NCBI RefSeq assembly: GCF_009569385.1
Contig: NZ_WBOF01000001.1
Span: 1,054,001 to 1,118,000, forward strand
DNA: 64,000 nt
Source of the DNA: Streptomyces kaniharaensis
GTDB lineage: Bacteria > Actinomycetota > Actinomycetes > Streptomycetales > Streptomycetaceae
Direction: 5' to 3'
Shown: positions 15,243 to 23,736 of the stretch, piece after piece
How the letters are laid out: every line of letters starts with the position of its first letter
How positions within the stretch are numbered: position 1 is the stretch's first letter
The notes under the pieces: model-generated
The model's input: only the letters and a program-made list of their open reading frames with translations
Databases searched by the model: none
Told to the model about the DNA's origin: nothing
Translations under genes and position numbers: made by a program

Positions 15243-15883
15243 GCGGGCGATTCTGCCGGACGGCACCGGCAGGACGGGGCGCAATCCGCCGCCGGGCCGC
15301 GCCGGTTCAGCCGCTCCGCCGCTGCGGCCCGCTCGGCGAACACGCCGTCCCGACGCTCGGCGGTCTGCCGCAGGACGTCCTTGCGGTCCCGCTTGGACAG
15401 GCGGTCCACGTACAGGTGGCCGTTCAGGTGGTCGGTCTCGTGCTGGAGGCAGCGGGCGAAGTAGCCGGTGCCGACGACGGTTCGCGGGTTCCCGTGCTGG
15501 TCGAAGCCGTGCACCACCGCGTGCGCGGGCCGGGCGAGCGTCGCGTGGGCGCCCGGCACGGAGAGGCAGCCCTCGGCGTCCTCGATCAGCCGCCGTCCGG
15601 GCGTCTGCGGTTCGACGACGGGGTTGAGCAGGTGGCCGACGTGGCGGACGCCCTGGTCGTCCCGGCAGTCGTAGACGAAGAGCCGGAGGTCGACGTCCAC
15701 CTGGTTCGCCGCCAGCCCGGCACCGTCCGCGACGTGCATCGTCGCGAACATCTCCTCGATCAGCCGGGCGAGTTCCGGGCTGCCGAAGTCCTCCGCGCCC
15801 GCCGGGCGGCACGGGCCGTGCAGGATCCGCTCCCCGATCTCGGTGATCCGCAGGATCGTCGGGCGTTCATGCAGGTCGGACAT
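15239..15883 (-). CDS. def: Peptide deformylase
   Basis: 214 residues with all three catalytic blocks: GAGLAANQ (54-61), EGCLS (104-108, metal ligand Cys106) and H148-E-T-D-H152. It removes the formyl group from nascent N-terminal fMet using Fe2+ or a similar metal. ATG 15883 follows GAGGGAGC. The gene heads an operon with a methyltransferase and is divergent from an ArsR-like regulator with twin palindromic operators. This regulated, non-ribosomal-operon setting suggests a second, inducible deformylase, possibly for resistance to a deformylase inhibitor, rather than the housekeeping copy. Confidence 0.93.
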   Translation of the reverse strand: MSDLHERPTILRITEIGERILHGPCRPAGAEDFGSPELARLIEEMFATMHVADGAGLAANQVDVDLRLFVYDCRDDQGVRHVGHLLNPVVEPQTPGRRLIEDAEGCLSVPGAHATLARPAHAVVHGFDQHGNPRTVVGTGYFARCLQHETDHLNGHLYVDRLSKRDRKDVLRQTAERRDGVFAERAAAAERLNRRGPAADCAPSCRCRPAESPA

Positions 15884-15981
15884 CGGCGCTCCCTCGTCGA
15901 CGGACGGCGGGCACGACGGTCCGCCGTCCACTGGTGTGATCCAACTGGTGATGGACGCTGCGATGGACGCGGTGATCCACG

Positions 15982-16019
15982 TTGCCATCGACTTTGCAAA
16001 GTAGCAGACTTTGCAAAGT
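15982..16019. promoter_or_regulatory. Twin palindromic operators and promoter of ArsR-like gene
   Basis: ACTTTGCAAAGT, a perfect 12-bp palindrome, occurs at 15991-16002 and 16008-16019, centres 17 bp apart. A -35 TTGCCA (15982-15987) and -10 CAGACT (16005-16010) with 17-base spacing overlap them, and the second palindrome runs into the GTG start at 16018. Strong candidate autoregulatory site that could also block the divergent def promoter. Confidence 0.85.
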
Positions 16020-16572
16020 GACCGAAGACCTGACCGCCCCCACCGCCGGCGCCCTCCCCGAGCACGCGGTCCGCACGGCGCTGCTCGCGCTCCTGGCCGA
16101 GCACGGGACCATCACCTCCACCGAGGCCGCGGCCCGGCTCGGGTACAGCTCGGGCCTCTGCTCGTTCCACCTGCGCCAGCTCGCCCGGCACGGCCTGATC
16201 GAGGAGGCCCCGCCGACCGACGGCCGGGCCCGGCCCTGGCAGCTGCCCCGGCCTCAACAAACGGCCGCGGCGGACGACTTCGGCGATCTGGCGCGCGGCC
16301 TGGAGGACGAGAGCTACCAGCGCTGGCTCGCCCGCCGCACCGACGCACCCGCCGAATGGCAGCACGACGACGCGTTCAGCGCGGTCGTCCATCTGACGCC
16401 CGCCGAGCTCACGGCCGTCGGCGACGCCGTCCGCCGGATCCTCGCCCGCTTCCGCGACCGCGAGCACAACCCGGGTGCCCGCCCCGCCGGCGCCCGCCCG
16501 GTCGCCGCCGTCACCCGGCTCTTCCCGCTGCTGCCCGACGACCAGCCCGACCGGCACCCGGACGAGCGCTGA
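16018..16572 (+). CDS. ArsR-like winged-helix regulator
   Basis: 184 residues. N-terminal winged helix: ALLALLAEHGTITSTEAAARLGYSSGLCSFHLRQLARHGLIEEA, then a wing ending in RPWQL, then a longer helical C-terminal domain. GTG 16018 is chosen because it lies seven bases after a -10 box and inside the operator, implying a leaderless, self-repressed gene. Its target is most likely the divergent def-methyltransferase operon. Confidence 0.85.
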   Translation: MTEDLTAPTAGALPEHAVRTALLALLAEHGTITSTEAAARLGYSSGLCSFHLRQLARHGLIEEAPPTDGRARPWQLPRPQQTAAADDFGDLARGLEDESYQRWLARRTDAPAEWQHDDAFSAVVHLTPAELTAVGDAVRRILARFRDREHNPGARPAGARPVAAVTRLFPLLPDDQPDRHPDER

Positions 16573-16582
16573 CCGGCCGCCC

Positions 16583-17119
16583 TTACCGCGCCGCGCCCAC
16601 CGACCGCACCGTCGCCCGGAGCACCGGCCCGGCCAGCAGGCCCGCCAGCGCGCCCAGGCCCACGCCCAGCACGCCGTCCCACACGTCCTGGACGTCGCAC
16701 GCCTGCCCGATCACGGGCATCGCGTACTGCACCGCCGACACCGCGAACGGCAACGCCGCCGCACCCACCAATGCGACCACGGCGCGGGGCCGCGTCCCGG
16801 CCAGGGCGGCCGCGAGGCCGATCGGGACGAACACGGCCACCTTGAGGTCGACGTGCCGGACGGTCAGCAGCTCGTGCGGCGAGCGCGGTCGGCCGCCGAC
16901 GACGTTGCAGTGCCGGACGGCGTCCGCGGACAGCTGCCAGGCGTCCGGCACGAGGGCTACCGTGATCACCCCGCCCAGGCCGAGCAGCAGAAGGAAGCCC
17001 ACCGCCCAGTGCGCGCGCAGCAGCCGCCCGACGGGCCGGTTGAGCAGCGCCGCCGGCACCAGGGACAACAACAGCCCGGGCCAGAACATCGGCATGGCGC
17101 CGAGCACTCCGCTAATCAC
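16583..17119 (-). CDS. VanZ-like membrane protein
   Basis: 178 residues with about five hydrophobic segments and the VanZ-family core (RHVDLKVAVFVPIGLAAAL, then DVQDVWDGVLGVGLGALAG resembling the E/D-x-x-Q ... D-x-x-x-N/D-x-x-G pattern). VanZ relatives give low-level glycopeptide resistance by an unclear mechanism. GTG 17119 is the longest start; ATG 17095 has a better GGAG box at spacing ten and may be the true start. The frame is open upstream of 17119 for about 50 codons (see findings). Confidence 0.7.
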   Translation of the reverse strand: MISGVLGAMPMFWPGLLLSLVPAALLNRPVGRLLRAHWAVGFLLLLGLGGVITVALVPDAWQLSADAVRHCNVVGGRPRSPHELLTVRHVDLKVAVFVPIGLAAALAGTRPRAVVALVGAAALPFAVSAVQYAMPVIGQACDVQDVWDGVLGVGLGALAGLLAGPVLRATVRSVGAAR

Positions 17120-17249
17120 ATCGGAACGGACGCGCCGAACGTCCGGACGGTTCTCGCCGCCCGAGGTGTAGGCGATCCAGATGTACGTCCCGGGGGTCTG
17201 CGGCGTGTAGGTGTACGTCGTAGGAGTGGACCGGAGGCGGACCGGGCCG

Positions 17250-18185
17250 TCAGTGCGGAATGGCCGCGATCAGGTCGTGCGCGCCCTGCCGCTTGAGCGC
17301 CAGGGCGGTGGAGGTGCCGAGGTCCTCGGGAGTGAGCGCACCGGCCCACTCGTGGGCGTCCAGCACCTGCTTGCCGTCCGGGCTGAAGACCCGGCCGCGC
17401 ATCGACAGGCGGCCATCCGGCTCGGCGTGGGCGTAGCCGGCAATCGGACTGTTGCAGTGGCCCTGCAGGACGTGCAGGAACATCCGCTCGGCGGCGGCCT
17501 CGCGCCAGGTGTCGTGGTGGCCGAGCCCGGCGATCGTGCCGATCGTGGTGTCGTCGTCCTCTCGGCACTGGAGCACCAGGATGCCGGCGCCGATCGGCGG
17601 GCACATCGCGTCGACGCCGAGGATCTCGGTGATCCGGGCCTCCTCGCCGATCCGTTCCAGCCCGGAGACGGCCAGTAGCAGTGCGTCCGCCTCGCCCGCC
17701 GCCAGCTTGGCGAGCCGGCTGTTGGCGTTGCCGCGGATCGGCACGCAGACCAGGTGCGGGTGGGAGGCGGCGAGCTGGGCGGCTCGGCGGACGGAGGAGG
17801 TACCGATCCGGGTGCCGGCCGGGAGTCGGTCGAGGGTGAGCCCCCCGGGGTGGACGAGGGCGTCGCGGATGTCGTCGCGGCGCAGGTGGGCGGCGAAGAC
17901 GGTGCCGGCAGGCAGTGGCCGGTCGGCGGGTACGTCCTTGAGGCAGTGCACCGCGACGTCGGCCTCCCCGGCGAGCAGCGCCGCGTCGACCTCCTTGGTG
18001 AACGCACCCTTGCCGCCGAGCCGGGCGAGGTCGCCCGTCCACCGGTCGCCGGAGGTGGTCACCGGCACCACCTCGGTGCGGATTCCCGGGTGCAGCACGG
18101 CGAGTTCGGCGCGGACGCGCTCCACCTGGGCGAGTGCCATGGGTGAGGAGCGGGAGACGATGCGGATCAGCTCAGCGATGGCCAT
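17250..18185 (-). CDS. hemC: Hydroxymethylbilane synthase (free-standing copy)
   Basis: 311 residues. Joins four porphobilinogen units into hydroxymethylbilane. Seen: [19 protein letters not shown] with K83-D84 at the catalytic Asp, [11 protein letters not shown] (substrate-binding Arg pair), [11 protein letters not shown], and C244 in [11 protein letters not shown], the position that carries the dipyrromethane cofactor. Several usually conserved residues differ (RGNANSR for RGNVxTR, PPIGAG for PAVGQG). It is not next to hemA, hemB or hemD, so it is probably a second copy. TATCAT at 18197-18192 is six bases before the ATG: likely leaderless. Confidence 0.88.
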   Translation of the reverse strand: MAIAELIRIVSRSSPMALAQVERVRAELAVLHPGIRTEVVPVTTSGDRWTGDLARLGGKGAFTKEVDAALLAGEADVAVHCLKDVPADRPLPAGTVFAAHLRRDDIRDALVHPGGLTLDRLPAGTRIGTSSVRRAAQLAASHPHLVCVPIRGNANSRLAKLAAGEADALLLAVSGLERIGEEARITEILGVDAMCPPIGAGILVLQCREDDDTTIGTIAGLGHHDTWREAAAERMFLHVLQGHCNSPIAGYAHAEPDGRLSMRGRVFSPDGKQVLDAHEWAGALTPEDLGTSTALALKRQGAHDLIAAIPH

Positions 18186-18259
18186 AGCGCGATGATAGGC
18201 CGACCTGACGGGTGGTCTCGACAACGCGTCAGGTTCGGCATCACGGAAGACGTTTGCGG

Positions 18260-20569
18260 CTACTCGTTGTGCAGCACCTCGGCGATCGGCAGCCGGGCCG
18301 CCGAGCGGGCCGGGACGAGCGCGCCGAGGACCGCGATCGCGACGCCCGCGAAGGCGAGGCCGGTCAGCACGGGGGCGCGCCAGACGTCGATCATCTCCTC
18401 CGGGAACGCGATGATGCCGACGTTCTCGACGATCAGCCGATGAGCGACGATCCCGACCGGAATCCCGACGGCCCCGCTGACCACCCCCTGCCAGGCCACC
18501 GACACCACCGTCATCGCGACCACCTGGCGCGGGGTCATGCCGATCGACTTCAGCATGCCGAGCTCCCGGCGGCGCTCCCGGACGGTGAGCAGCACGGTGT
18601 TGAGGACGCCGAGCGCGGCGACCACCGACAGCAGCACGGTGAAGATCGTGCTGAAGGAGATGACCGCCGCTTCGGCGGCGGGCAGGTCCACGGTGCGCAC
18701 CGAGACGTCGAGGCTCGGGTCGCCGTCCCGGACCGCCTTCACGTAGGCCTCCGGGTCGGCGCCGTCGGCGAGCCGGACGTCGTATTCCACGACGTGCGGG
18801 TCCGGGGTGAGCTCGGCCAGGGTCGCCGCGTTGGATGCCACCGCCCGCGGATTGCCCTGGAGCTGCTCGCCGACGATGGTGACGGGCAGGTGCCGGCCCT
18901 CCAGGTCCAGGGTGATCCGGTCGCCGAGCCGGAGGCCGCGCCGGTCGAGGAAGGCCGGTCCGACGACGACCTCGTTCGGCCCGGTCGCGGGCCGGCCCTT
19001 GACGACCCGGAGCGGCCCGGTGATCTCGTCGCCGCCGTAGAAGTCGGCGAAGACGGGCTGGGTGAAGCCGACCAGGCCGACCTGGAGGAGTCCGCGCGCG
19101 GTCACCTGCCGGGCGCCGGGGGCGGAGCGCAGCAGGGCGTCGGTCCGGGCCGGAGTCTGCTCCGCCTCGGTGTGGCGGCCGGTGAAGTGGGCTGTCTGGA
19201 CGGAGACGTGGGTGCTGCGGCCGTTCTCTTCCGGATCGATCGTCGCGATCATGGTGCTGCTCAGGCCGGTGGTCAGGGTCACCGTGACCACGCCCAGCAT
19301 GATGGCCGCCATGGTGAGGGCGGAGCGCGCCGGGCGTGCGAAGGGCTGGCCGAGGCCGAGGCTGACCGCCCGCGGCAGCCGGGTGCCGCCGAGCCGGCGC
19401 TGGATCCGCAGCCCGCGCCCGGTCCGCGGCGCGCTGCCCGCCGAGATCGCCTGGGCGGCGGAGAGGCGGTGGGCGCGCGACGCCGGGATCACCGCGGCGA
19501 CGGCGACCAGCAGCGGTACCGCGACCACGGTGACGGCCGGCAGCCACGCGGCCGGTTCGACGGCGGCGGTGCCCGTCATGATTCCGGAGAACGCGACGCC
19601 GAGGATCGGCGAGGCGAGCGCCCAGCCGGCCGCCGTGCCGAGGAGGCTGCCGGCGATCGCGGGCACCGAGACCATCGCCACGTACACCACGACCACCTGG
19701 CGCGGGGTGAAGCCGATCGACTTGAGGACGCCGATGTGACGGTAGCCGGAGACCACCGCGCCGCTGACGACGTTGCCGACGATCAGGGCGGCGACGACCA
19801 GGCCGAGCACACCGAAGACCGTCATGAACGGCAGGAAGGCGTCGGCGCCCGCGGAGAACGCCTGCTTGAGGACGAGGTAGGACTGCGAGCTGGTGAGCGC
19901 GTCCTTCGGCAGCCCCTCGGTGGCCGTGCTCAGGGCCGCCGTGAGCTGCTGCCCCGTCGAGGAGGCCGTGAAGCGGTACAGCATCTGCGCGCCGGTGGGG
20001 TGCAGGGCCGCCGCCTGCTCGGGGGTGACCCAGCCGCCCGCGGACTGGCTCATGCTGGTGGCGAAGCCGACGACGGTGAGCGTCAGGCCGCCGCTGGTGG
20101 TGGTCGTCCGGCCCAGCAGCTCGTCCGGGTGGCCCCGGAAGGGCTGCTGGACGACGACCTCGCCGGGCGCGGTGGCCCAGCGTCCCGCCAGCAGCTCGAC
20201 CTGGTCCACCGGGCCCTTCGGATCGGCCCGGCCGACCAGGTTCAGCGGGCCCGGCGGGCTGCCGAGCCAGTCGGTGGGGATCTCGACGACGGCCTGGGCG
20301 AACGGCCCGGCGGCCGCCTCCACGCCCGGCCGGTGGGCGGTGGCGGCCAGCTGCTCCGCCGGGGCCTTCGTGGTGTCGAAGGCAGCGACGACGTGTGCCC
20401 CGCGCTGCGCGGCGAAGGCCTCGTCGAACGGCGCCCGGGCGGCGCTGATCACCGCCAGCGCGAGCAGCACGGTCGTCGTGGTGCAGAACACGACCAGGCC
20501 GATCACGAAGGTCTGGAGCCTGCGGCGCTTCACCGCGGCGCGCGAAGCGCGCCACACCGCGCCGGTCAT
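18260..20569 (-). CDS. ABC transporter permease, MacB/FtsX type
   Basis: 769 residues with two FtsX permease units: one N-terminal helix, a large extracytoplasmic domain, a three-helix block (about 270-400), a second anchor near 455, another periplasmic-type domain, and a final three-helix block. Both blocks contain the family loop [12 protein letters not shown] / [15 protein letters not shown] 20569 overlaps the ATPase stop (ATGA). Forms an exporter with the upstream ATPase; substrate probably a peptide, lipid or antibiotic. Divergent two-component genes probably regulate it. Confidence 0.92.
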   Translation of the reverse strand: MTGAVWRASRAAVKRRRLQTFVIGLVVFCTTTTVLLALAVISAARAPFDEAFAAQRGAHVVAAFDTTKAPAEQLAATAHRPGVEAAAGPFAQAVVEIPTDWLGSPPGPLNLVGRADPKGPVDQVELLAGRWATAPGEVVVQQPFRGHPDELLGRTTTTSGGLTLTVVGFATSMSQSAGGWVTPEQAAALHPTGAQMLYRFTASSTGQQLTAALSTATEGLPKDALTSSQSYLVLKQAFSAGADAFLPFMTVFGVLGLVVAALIVGNVVSGAVVSGYRHIGVLKSIGFTPRQVVVVYVAMVSVPAIAGSLLGTAAGWALASPILGVAFSGIMTGTAAVEPAAWLPAVTVVAVPLLVAVAAVIPASRAHRLSAAQAISAGSAPRTGRGLRIQRRLGGTRLPRAVSLGLGQPFARPARSALTMAAIMLGVVTVTLTTGLSSTMIATIDPEENGRSTHVSVQTAHFTGRHTEAEQTPARTDALLRSAPGARQVTARGLLQVGLVGFTQPVFADFYGGDEITGPLRVVKGRPATGPNEVVVGPAFLDRRGLRLGDRITLDLEGRHLPVTIVGEQLQGNPRAVASNAATLAELTPDPHVVEYDVRLADGADPEAYVKAVRDGDPSLDVSVRTVDLPAAEAAVISFSTIFTVLLSVVAALGVLNTVLLTVRERRRELGMLKSIGMTPRQVVAMTVVSVAWQGVVSGAVGIPVGIVAHRLIVENVGIIAFPEEMIDVWRAPVLTGLAFAGVAIAVLGALVPARSAARLPIAEVLHNE

Positions 20570-21291
20570 GACGCGGACTCCAGCGAGCGCTCGCGCGCCA
20601 CCCGGCCGTCCGCGACCTCGACCAGTCGGCTGGCGCAGCGGGTGGCCAGCTGCGGGTCGTGGGTGACGATCAGCAGGGTCTGCCCGATCTGGTTGAGGTC
20701 GATCAGCAGGTCCATCACCTGCTCCCCCGAACGGCTGTCCAGCGCGCCGGTCGGCTCGTCCGCGAGCAGCAGCGCCGGGCGGTTCATCAGCGCCCGGGCG
20801 ACGGCCACCCGCTGGCGCTCGCCGCCGCTCAGCGCGGCCGGGTAGGTGTCCTTGCGGTGGGCGACTCCGAGTTCGTCCAGCAGCTCCAGGGCACGGCGGC
20901 GCGCCTGCTTGGCCGTGGTGCCGGTCAGTTGGGCGGCCAGGGCGACGTTGTCGAGGGCCGGGAGGTCGTCGATGAGGTTGAAGAACTGGAAGATCATGCC
21001 GATGTGGCGGCGCCGGAACAGCGCCAGCCCGGTCTCGTTCAGCTGCCCGAGGTCCTGGCCGTGCACGCGGACGGTGCCCGCCGTCGGCCGGTCCAGCCCG
21101 GCGACCATGTTCAGCAGGGTGGACTTGCCGCACCCGGAGGGGCCCATCACGGCGACCGCCTCGCCCGCCCGGATCGTCAGGTCGACCCCGTCCAGCGCCA
21201 TGGCGTCGCCGTACTCCTTGCGTACCCCGGACAGCTCGACGACGACCTGCGCGTCGCGGGGCCCGGTGGTCCCGTCGTGATCGTTGTTCAT
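20566..21291 (-). CDS. ABC transporter ATPase, MacB/LolD type
   Basis: 241 residues. Walker [11 protein letters not shown]-loop FQFFNLI, signature [15 protein letters not shown], Walker [14 protein letters not shown]-loop THD. Start ATG 21291 lies eight bases after TACCGT (21305-21300), so the operon mRNA is probably leaderless. Overlaps the permease start by four bases. Confidence 0.95.
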   Translation of the reverse strand: MNNDHDGTTGPRDAQVVVELSGVRKEYGDAMALDGVDLTIRAGEAVAVMGPSGCGKSTLLNMVAGLDRPTAGTVRVHGQDLGQLNETGLALFRRRHIGMIFQFFNLIDDLPALDNVALAAQLTGTTAKQARRRALELLDELGVAHRKDTYPAALSGGERQRVAVARALMNRPALLLADEPTGALDSRSGEQVMDLLIDLNQIGQTLLIVTHDPQLATRCASRLVEVADGRVARERSLESAS

Positions 21292-21397
21292 GGACGACGA
21301 CGGTAGGAGCGGCGGGGTACGGGCCGCGTCCCACCCCGGGTGTAGTCGTCGGCGGCCGTAGTACCGGGGATGTACGCGAGCGGCACCCCCGGATGAT

Positions 21398-22267
21398 GTG
21401 GATCACGCCGTGAGCTGGGAGGCTGACGGCGTGTGGGGAACCGAATGGGGCTGGGCGGCACCGGCCGCAGCGTGCGCGGCCGTCGGCTGGCTGAGCCTCG
21501 CGCTCGCCCGGGCGCGGCGGCTCTACCGGGCGGCCGTCGGGGAGCGCGGCTGGCTGCTGGAACGCGAGCGGGAGAGCGCCGCGCGCACCGCCGTCGACGC
21601 CGAACGGGCACGCATCGCGGCCGAGTTGCACGACATCGTCAGCCACAACGTGAGCGTCATGGTGGTGCAGGCCGGCGCCGCGCGCGAGGTCCTCGCCACC
21701 ATGCCCGAGGAGGCGGCGGCCGCCATGGTCGCCGTCGAGGCCGCCGGGCGGGACGCGATGACCGAACTGCGGCACCTGCTCGGCCTGCTCGCCCCCGCCG
21801 CGGACGGCTCCGAGGAGCCGGACGAGGCCGAGTTCGCGCCGCAGCCCAGCCTGACCCGGCTCAGTCCGCTCATCGACCGGTTCGCCTTCGCCGGCCTCCC
21901 GGTGGAGGTCCGCGTCTCCGGTGACCCGCGCCCGCTGCCCGGCGGTGTCGACGTGACGGCGTGCCGGATCATCCAGGAGGCGCTCACCAACGCGCTCAAG
22001 CACGGGGACGGGGGGACGGCGGAGGTGACCGTGCGGTACGCGGACCACTACCTGCGGGTGGAGGTGCTCAACAGCGGGCCGAGCGTGCTCTCCGGCGCCG
22101 CGGGCGCTCGTGAAGGAAAGACGGACGCACGGAAGGCGGACGGCGCCGGGCGCGGGCTCATCGGCCTGCGCGAGCGCGTCGCCGTGTACGGCGGCGACCT
22201 CGACGCCCGGCGCCGGCTCGGCGGCGGCTACCGGGTCCGCGCGCGCATCCCGCTGGACCGGCCGTGA
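21398..22267 (+). CDS. Sensor histidine kinase, NarL type, single membrane helix
   Basis: 289 residues. Only one membrane helix is evident (about residues 18-40), then a coiled linker and the HisKA_3 box with His78 in AAELHDIVSHNVSVM, N box IIQEALTNALKHG and G box GRGLIGLRERV. GTG 21398 or GTG 21410 could start it. With so little outside the membrane it probably senses through the helix or through the divergent ABC exporter, as in BceRS-like flux sensing; that is inference. GTGA overlap with the regulator gene. Confidence 0.9.
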   Translation: MDHAVSWEADGVWGTEWGWAAPAAACAAVGWLSLALARARRLYRAAVGERGWLLERERESAARTAVDAERARIAAELHDIVSHNVSVMVVQAGAAREVLATMPEEAAAAMVAVEAAGRDAMTELRHLLGLLAPAADGSEEPDEAEFAPQPSLTRLSPLIDRFAFAGLPVEVRVSGDPRPLPGGVDVTACRIIQEALTNALKHGDGGTAEVTVRYADHYLRVEVLNSGPSVLSGAAGAREGKTDARKADGAGRGLIGLRERVAVYGGDLDARRRLGGGYRVRARIPLDRP

Positions 22268-22977
22268 CGGGGGCTCCCGAGACGGGCGTGGAGCGGCGCC
22301 CGCGCGTGGTGATCGCCGACGACCAGGAGCTCGTCCGCACCGGCTTCCGCATGATCCTCACGGCGCGCGGTATCGACGTCGTCGCCGAGGCCGCCGACGG
22401 CGCCGAGGCGGTGGCGGCGGCGGTCGCGCACCGGCCCGACGTCGTGCTCCTCGACATCCGGATGCCCGGCATGGACGGTCTGGAGGCCGCCCGGCGGATC
22501 CTCGCCCGGGCCCCCGGGTGCCGGGTCATCATGCTCACCACCTTCGACCTCGACCACTACGTGTACGCCGCCCTCGCGGCCGGGGCCAGCGGCTTCCTCC
22601 TCAAGGACGTCACCTCCGCCCATCTCGCCGCCGCCGTCCGCCTCGTGGACACCGGCGACGCCCTCCTCGCCCCCTCCATCACCCGACGCCTCGTCGAACG
22701 CTGCGCCGCCGACAACCCCCGTCCCGCCCCCGGCACCCCGGCCCTCCACCGCGACCTCGCCCGGCTCACCCCGCGCGAGCTGGAGGTGCTCACCCTGATG
22801 GGCCGAGGCCTCTCGAACGGCGAGCTGGCGGGCGAACTGACGCTCAGCGAGTCGACGGTGAAGACGCACGTGGCACGGATCTTCGCCAAGCTCGATCTGC
22901 GCGACCGGGCGCAGGCCGTGGTCCTCGCGTACGAGACCGGCCTCGTCGCACCGGGCGGAGGTGCACCCCCGCCGTGA
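22264..22977 (+). CDS. Response regulator, NarL/FixJ family
   Basis: 237 residues. Receiver with D19-D20, phosphoacceptor D64 in RPDVVLLD, LTTFDLDHY and FLLKDV; LuxR-type HTH with LTPRELEVLTLMGRG and LSESTVKTHVARIFAKLDLRDRAQAV. GTG 22264 overlaps the kinase stop. Likely target: the ABC exporter promoter between 21292 and 21397, where GTAGT-type short repeats occur. Confidence 0.95.
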   Translation: MTGAPETGVERRPRVVIADDQELVRTGFRMILTARGIDVVAEAADGAEAVAAAVAHRPDVVLLDIRMPGMDGLEAARRILARAPGCRVIMLTTFDLDHYVYAALAAGASGFLLKDVTSAHLAAAVRLVDTGDALLAPSITRRLVERCAADNPRPAPGTPALHRDLARLTPRELEVLTLMGRGLSNGELAGELTLSESTVKTHVARIFAKLDLRDRAQAVVLAYETGLVAPGGGAPPP

Positions 22978-23082
22978 TCGAGGTTCGGAGCAGGCATCAC
23001 CGACGATATTCAGCTCGGGAGTTGGCTGTCCGCTTCCATCCCGTCGCCCCCGCCGCTTCCCGGTCGGCACTACGATCACCGG

Positions 23083-23667
23083 ATGACCGATACCACGGAC
23101 CGGACCGCCTCCTCCGCCAGAGCCGCCGAACTGGCGGCACGCTTCCCGGCGTTGCACGCGCCGCAGTACTGGGCCTGGGGGAGGTACGACGCGCAGTTCT
23201 CGACCGAGCTGCCGGCGGACGAGCTGGTGACCAACATCCACCTGGTGGGCTTCTCGGCGGGCGCGGTGGTGCTCTGCCGGGACGAGCGGGACCACTGGTT
23301 CCTGCCCGGCGGCACGCGCGAGCGGGACGAGAGCGTCGCCGCCTGCCTGGAGCGGGAGTTGAAGGAGGAGGCGGGCGCCCGGCTGCTCGGGGAGCCGGGC
23401 TGGCTGGGCGCGCACCGGTGCCGGACGAACGACCCGACGCCGTACCGGCCGTGGCAGCCGCACCCGGAGAAGGCCTGGCTGTGGGGCTGGGCGGAGGTGG
23501 CGGTGGACTCGGTGCCGACCAATCCGGCGGACGGCGAGCAGGTCGTCGAGGTGCGGGCGGTGCCGGTGGGCGAGGCGCAGCGGCTGCTGGTGGCGTCGCA
23601 CGACGCATGGTGGGGCGAGCTGGTGGGGCTGGCGGTGGAGCTGCGCCGCCGGGCGGGGCTCGGCTGA
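23083..23667 (+). CDS. NUDIX hydrolase
   Basis: 194 residues. Complete Nudix box GGTRERDESVAACLERELKEEAGA (G-x5-E-x7-R-E-x-x-E-E-x-G), so pyrophosphohydrolase activity on a nucleoside diphosphate derivative is likely; the substrate is unknown. TACGAT at 23071-23076 is six bases before the ATG, indicating a leaderless mRNA. Converges on tex with a strong stem-loop between. Confidence 0.9.
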   Translation: MTDTTDRTASSARAAELAARFPALHAPQYWAWGRYDAQFSTELPADELVTNIHLVGFSAGAVVLCRDERDHWFLPGGTRERDESVAACLERELKEEAGARLLGEPGWLGAHRCRTNDPTPYRPWQPHPEKAWLWGWAEVAVDSVPTNPADGEQVVEVRAVPVGEAQRLLVASHDAWWGELVGLAVELRRRAGLG

Positions 23668-23679
23668 GCGCAGGCACAC

Positions 23680-23724
23680 GTACGGCGGGGCCGGCGGACG
23701 GAAGATCCACCGGCCCCGCCGTAC
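23680..23724. terminator. Bidirectional terminator between NUDIX and tex
   Basis: Perfect 15-bp stem, arms 23680-23694 and 23710-23724, 15-base loop. Confidence 0.88.
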
Positions 23725-23736
23725 ATGTGCGTGCTG

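Noticed and set aside
18212..20845. 877-residue plus-strand ORF opposite the permease
   Set aside because: Shadow of the permease; Asp/Gly/Arg-rich, no recognisable fold.
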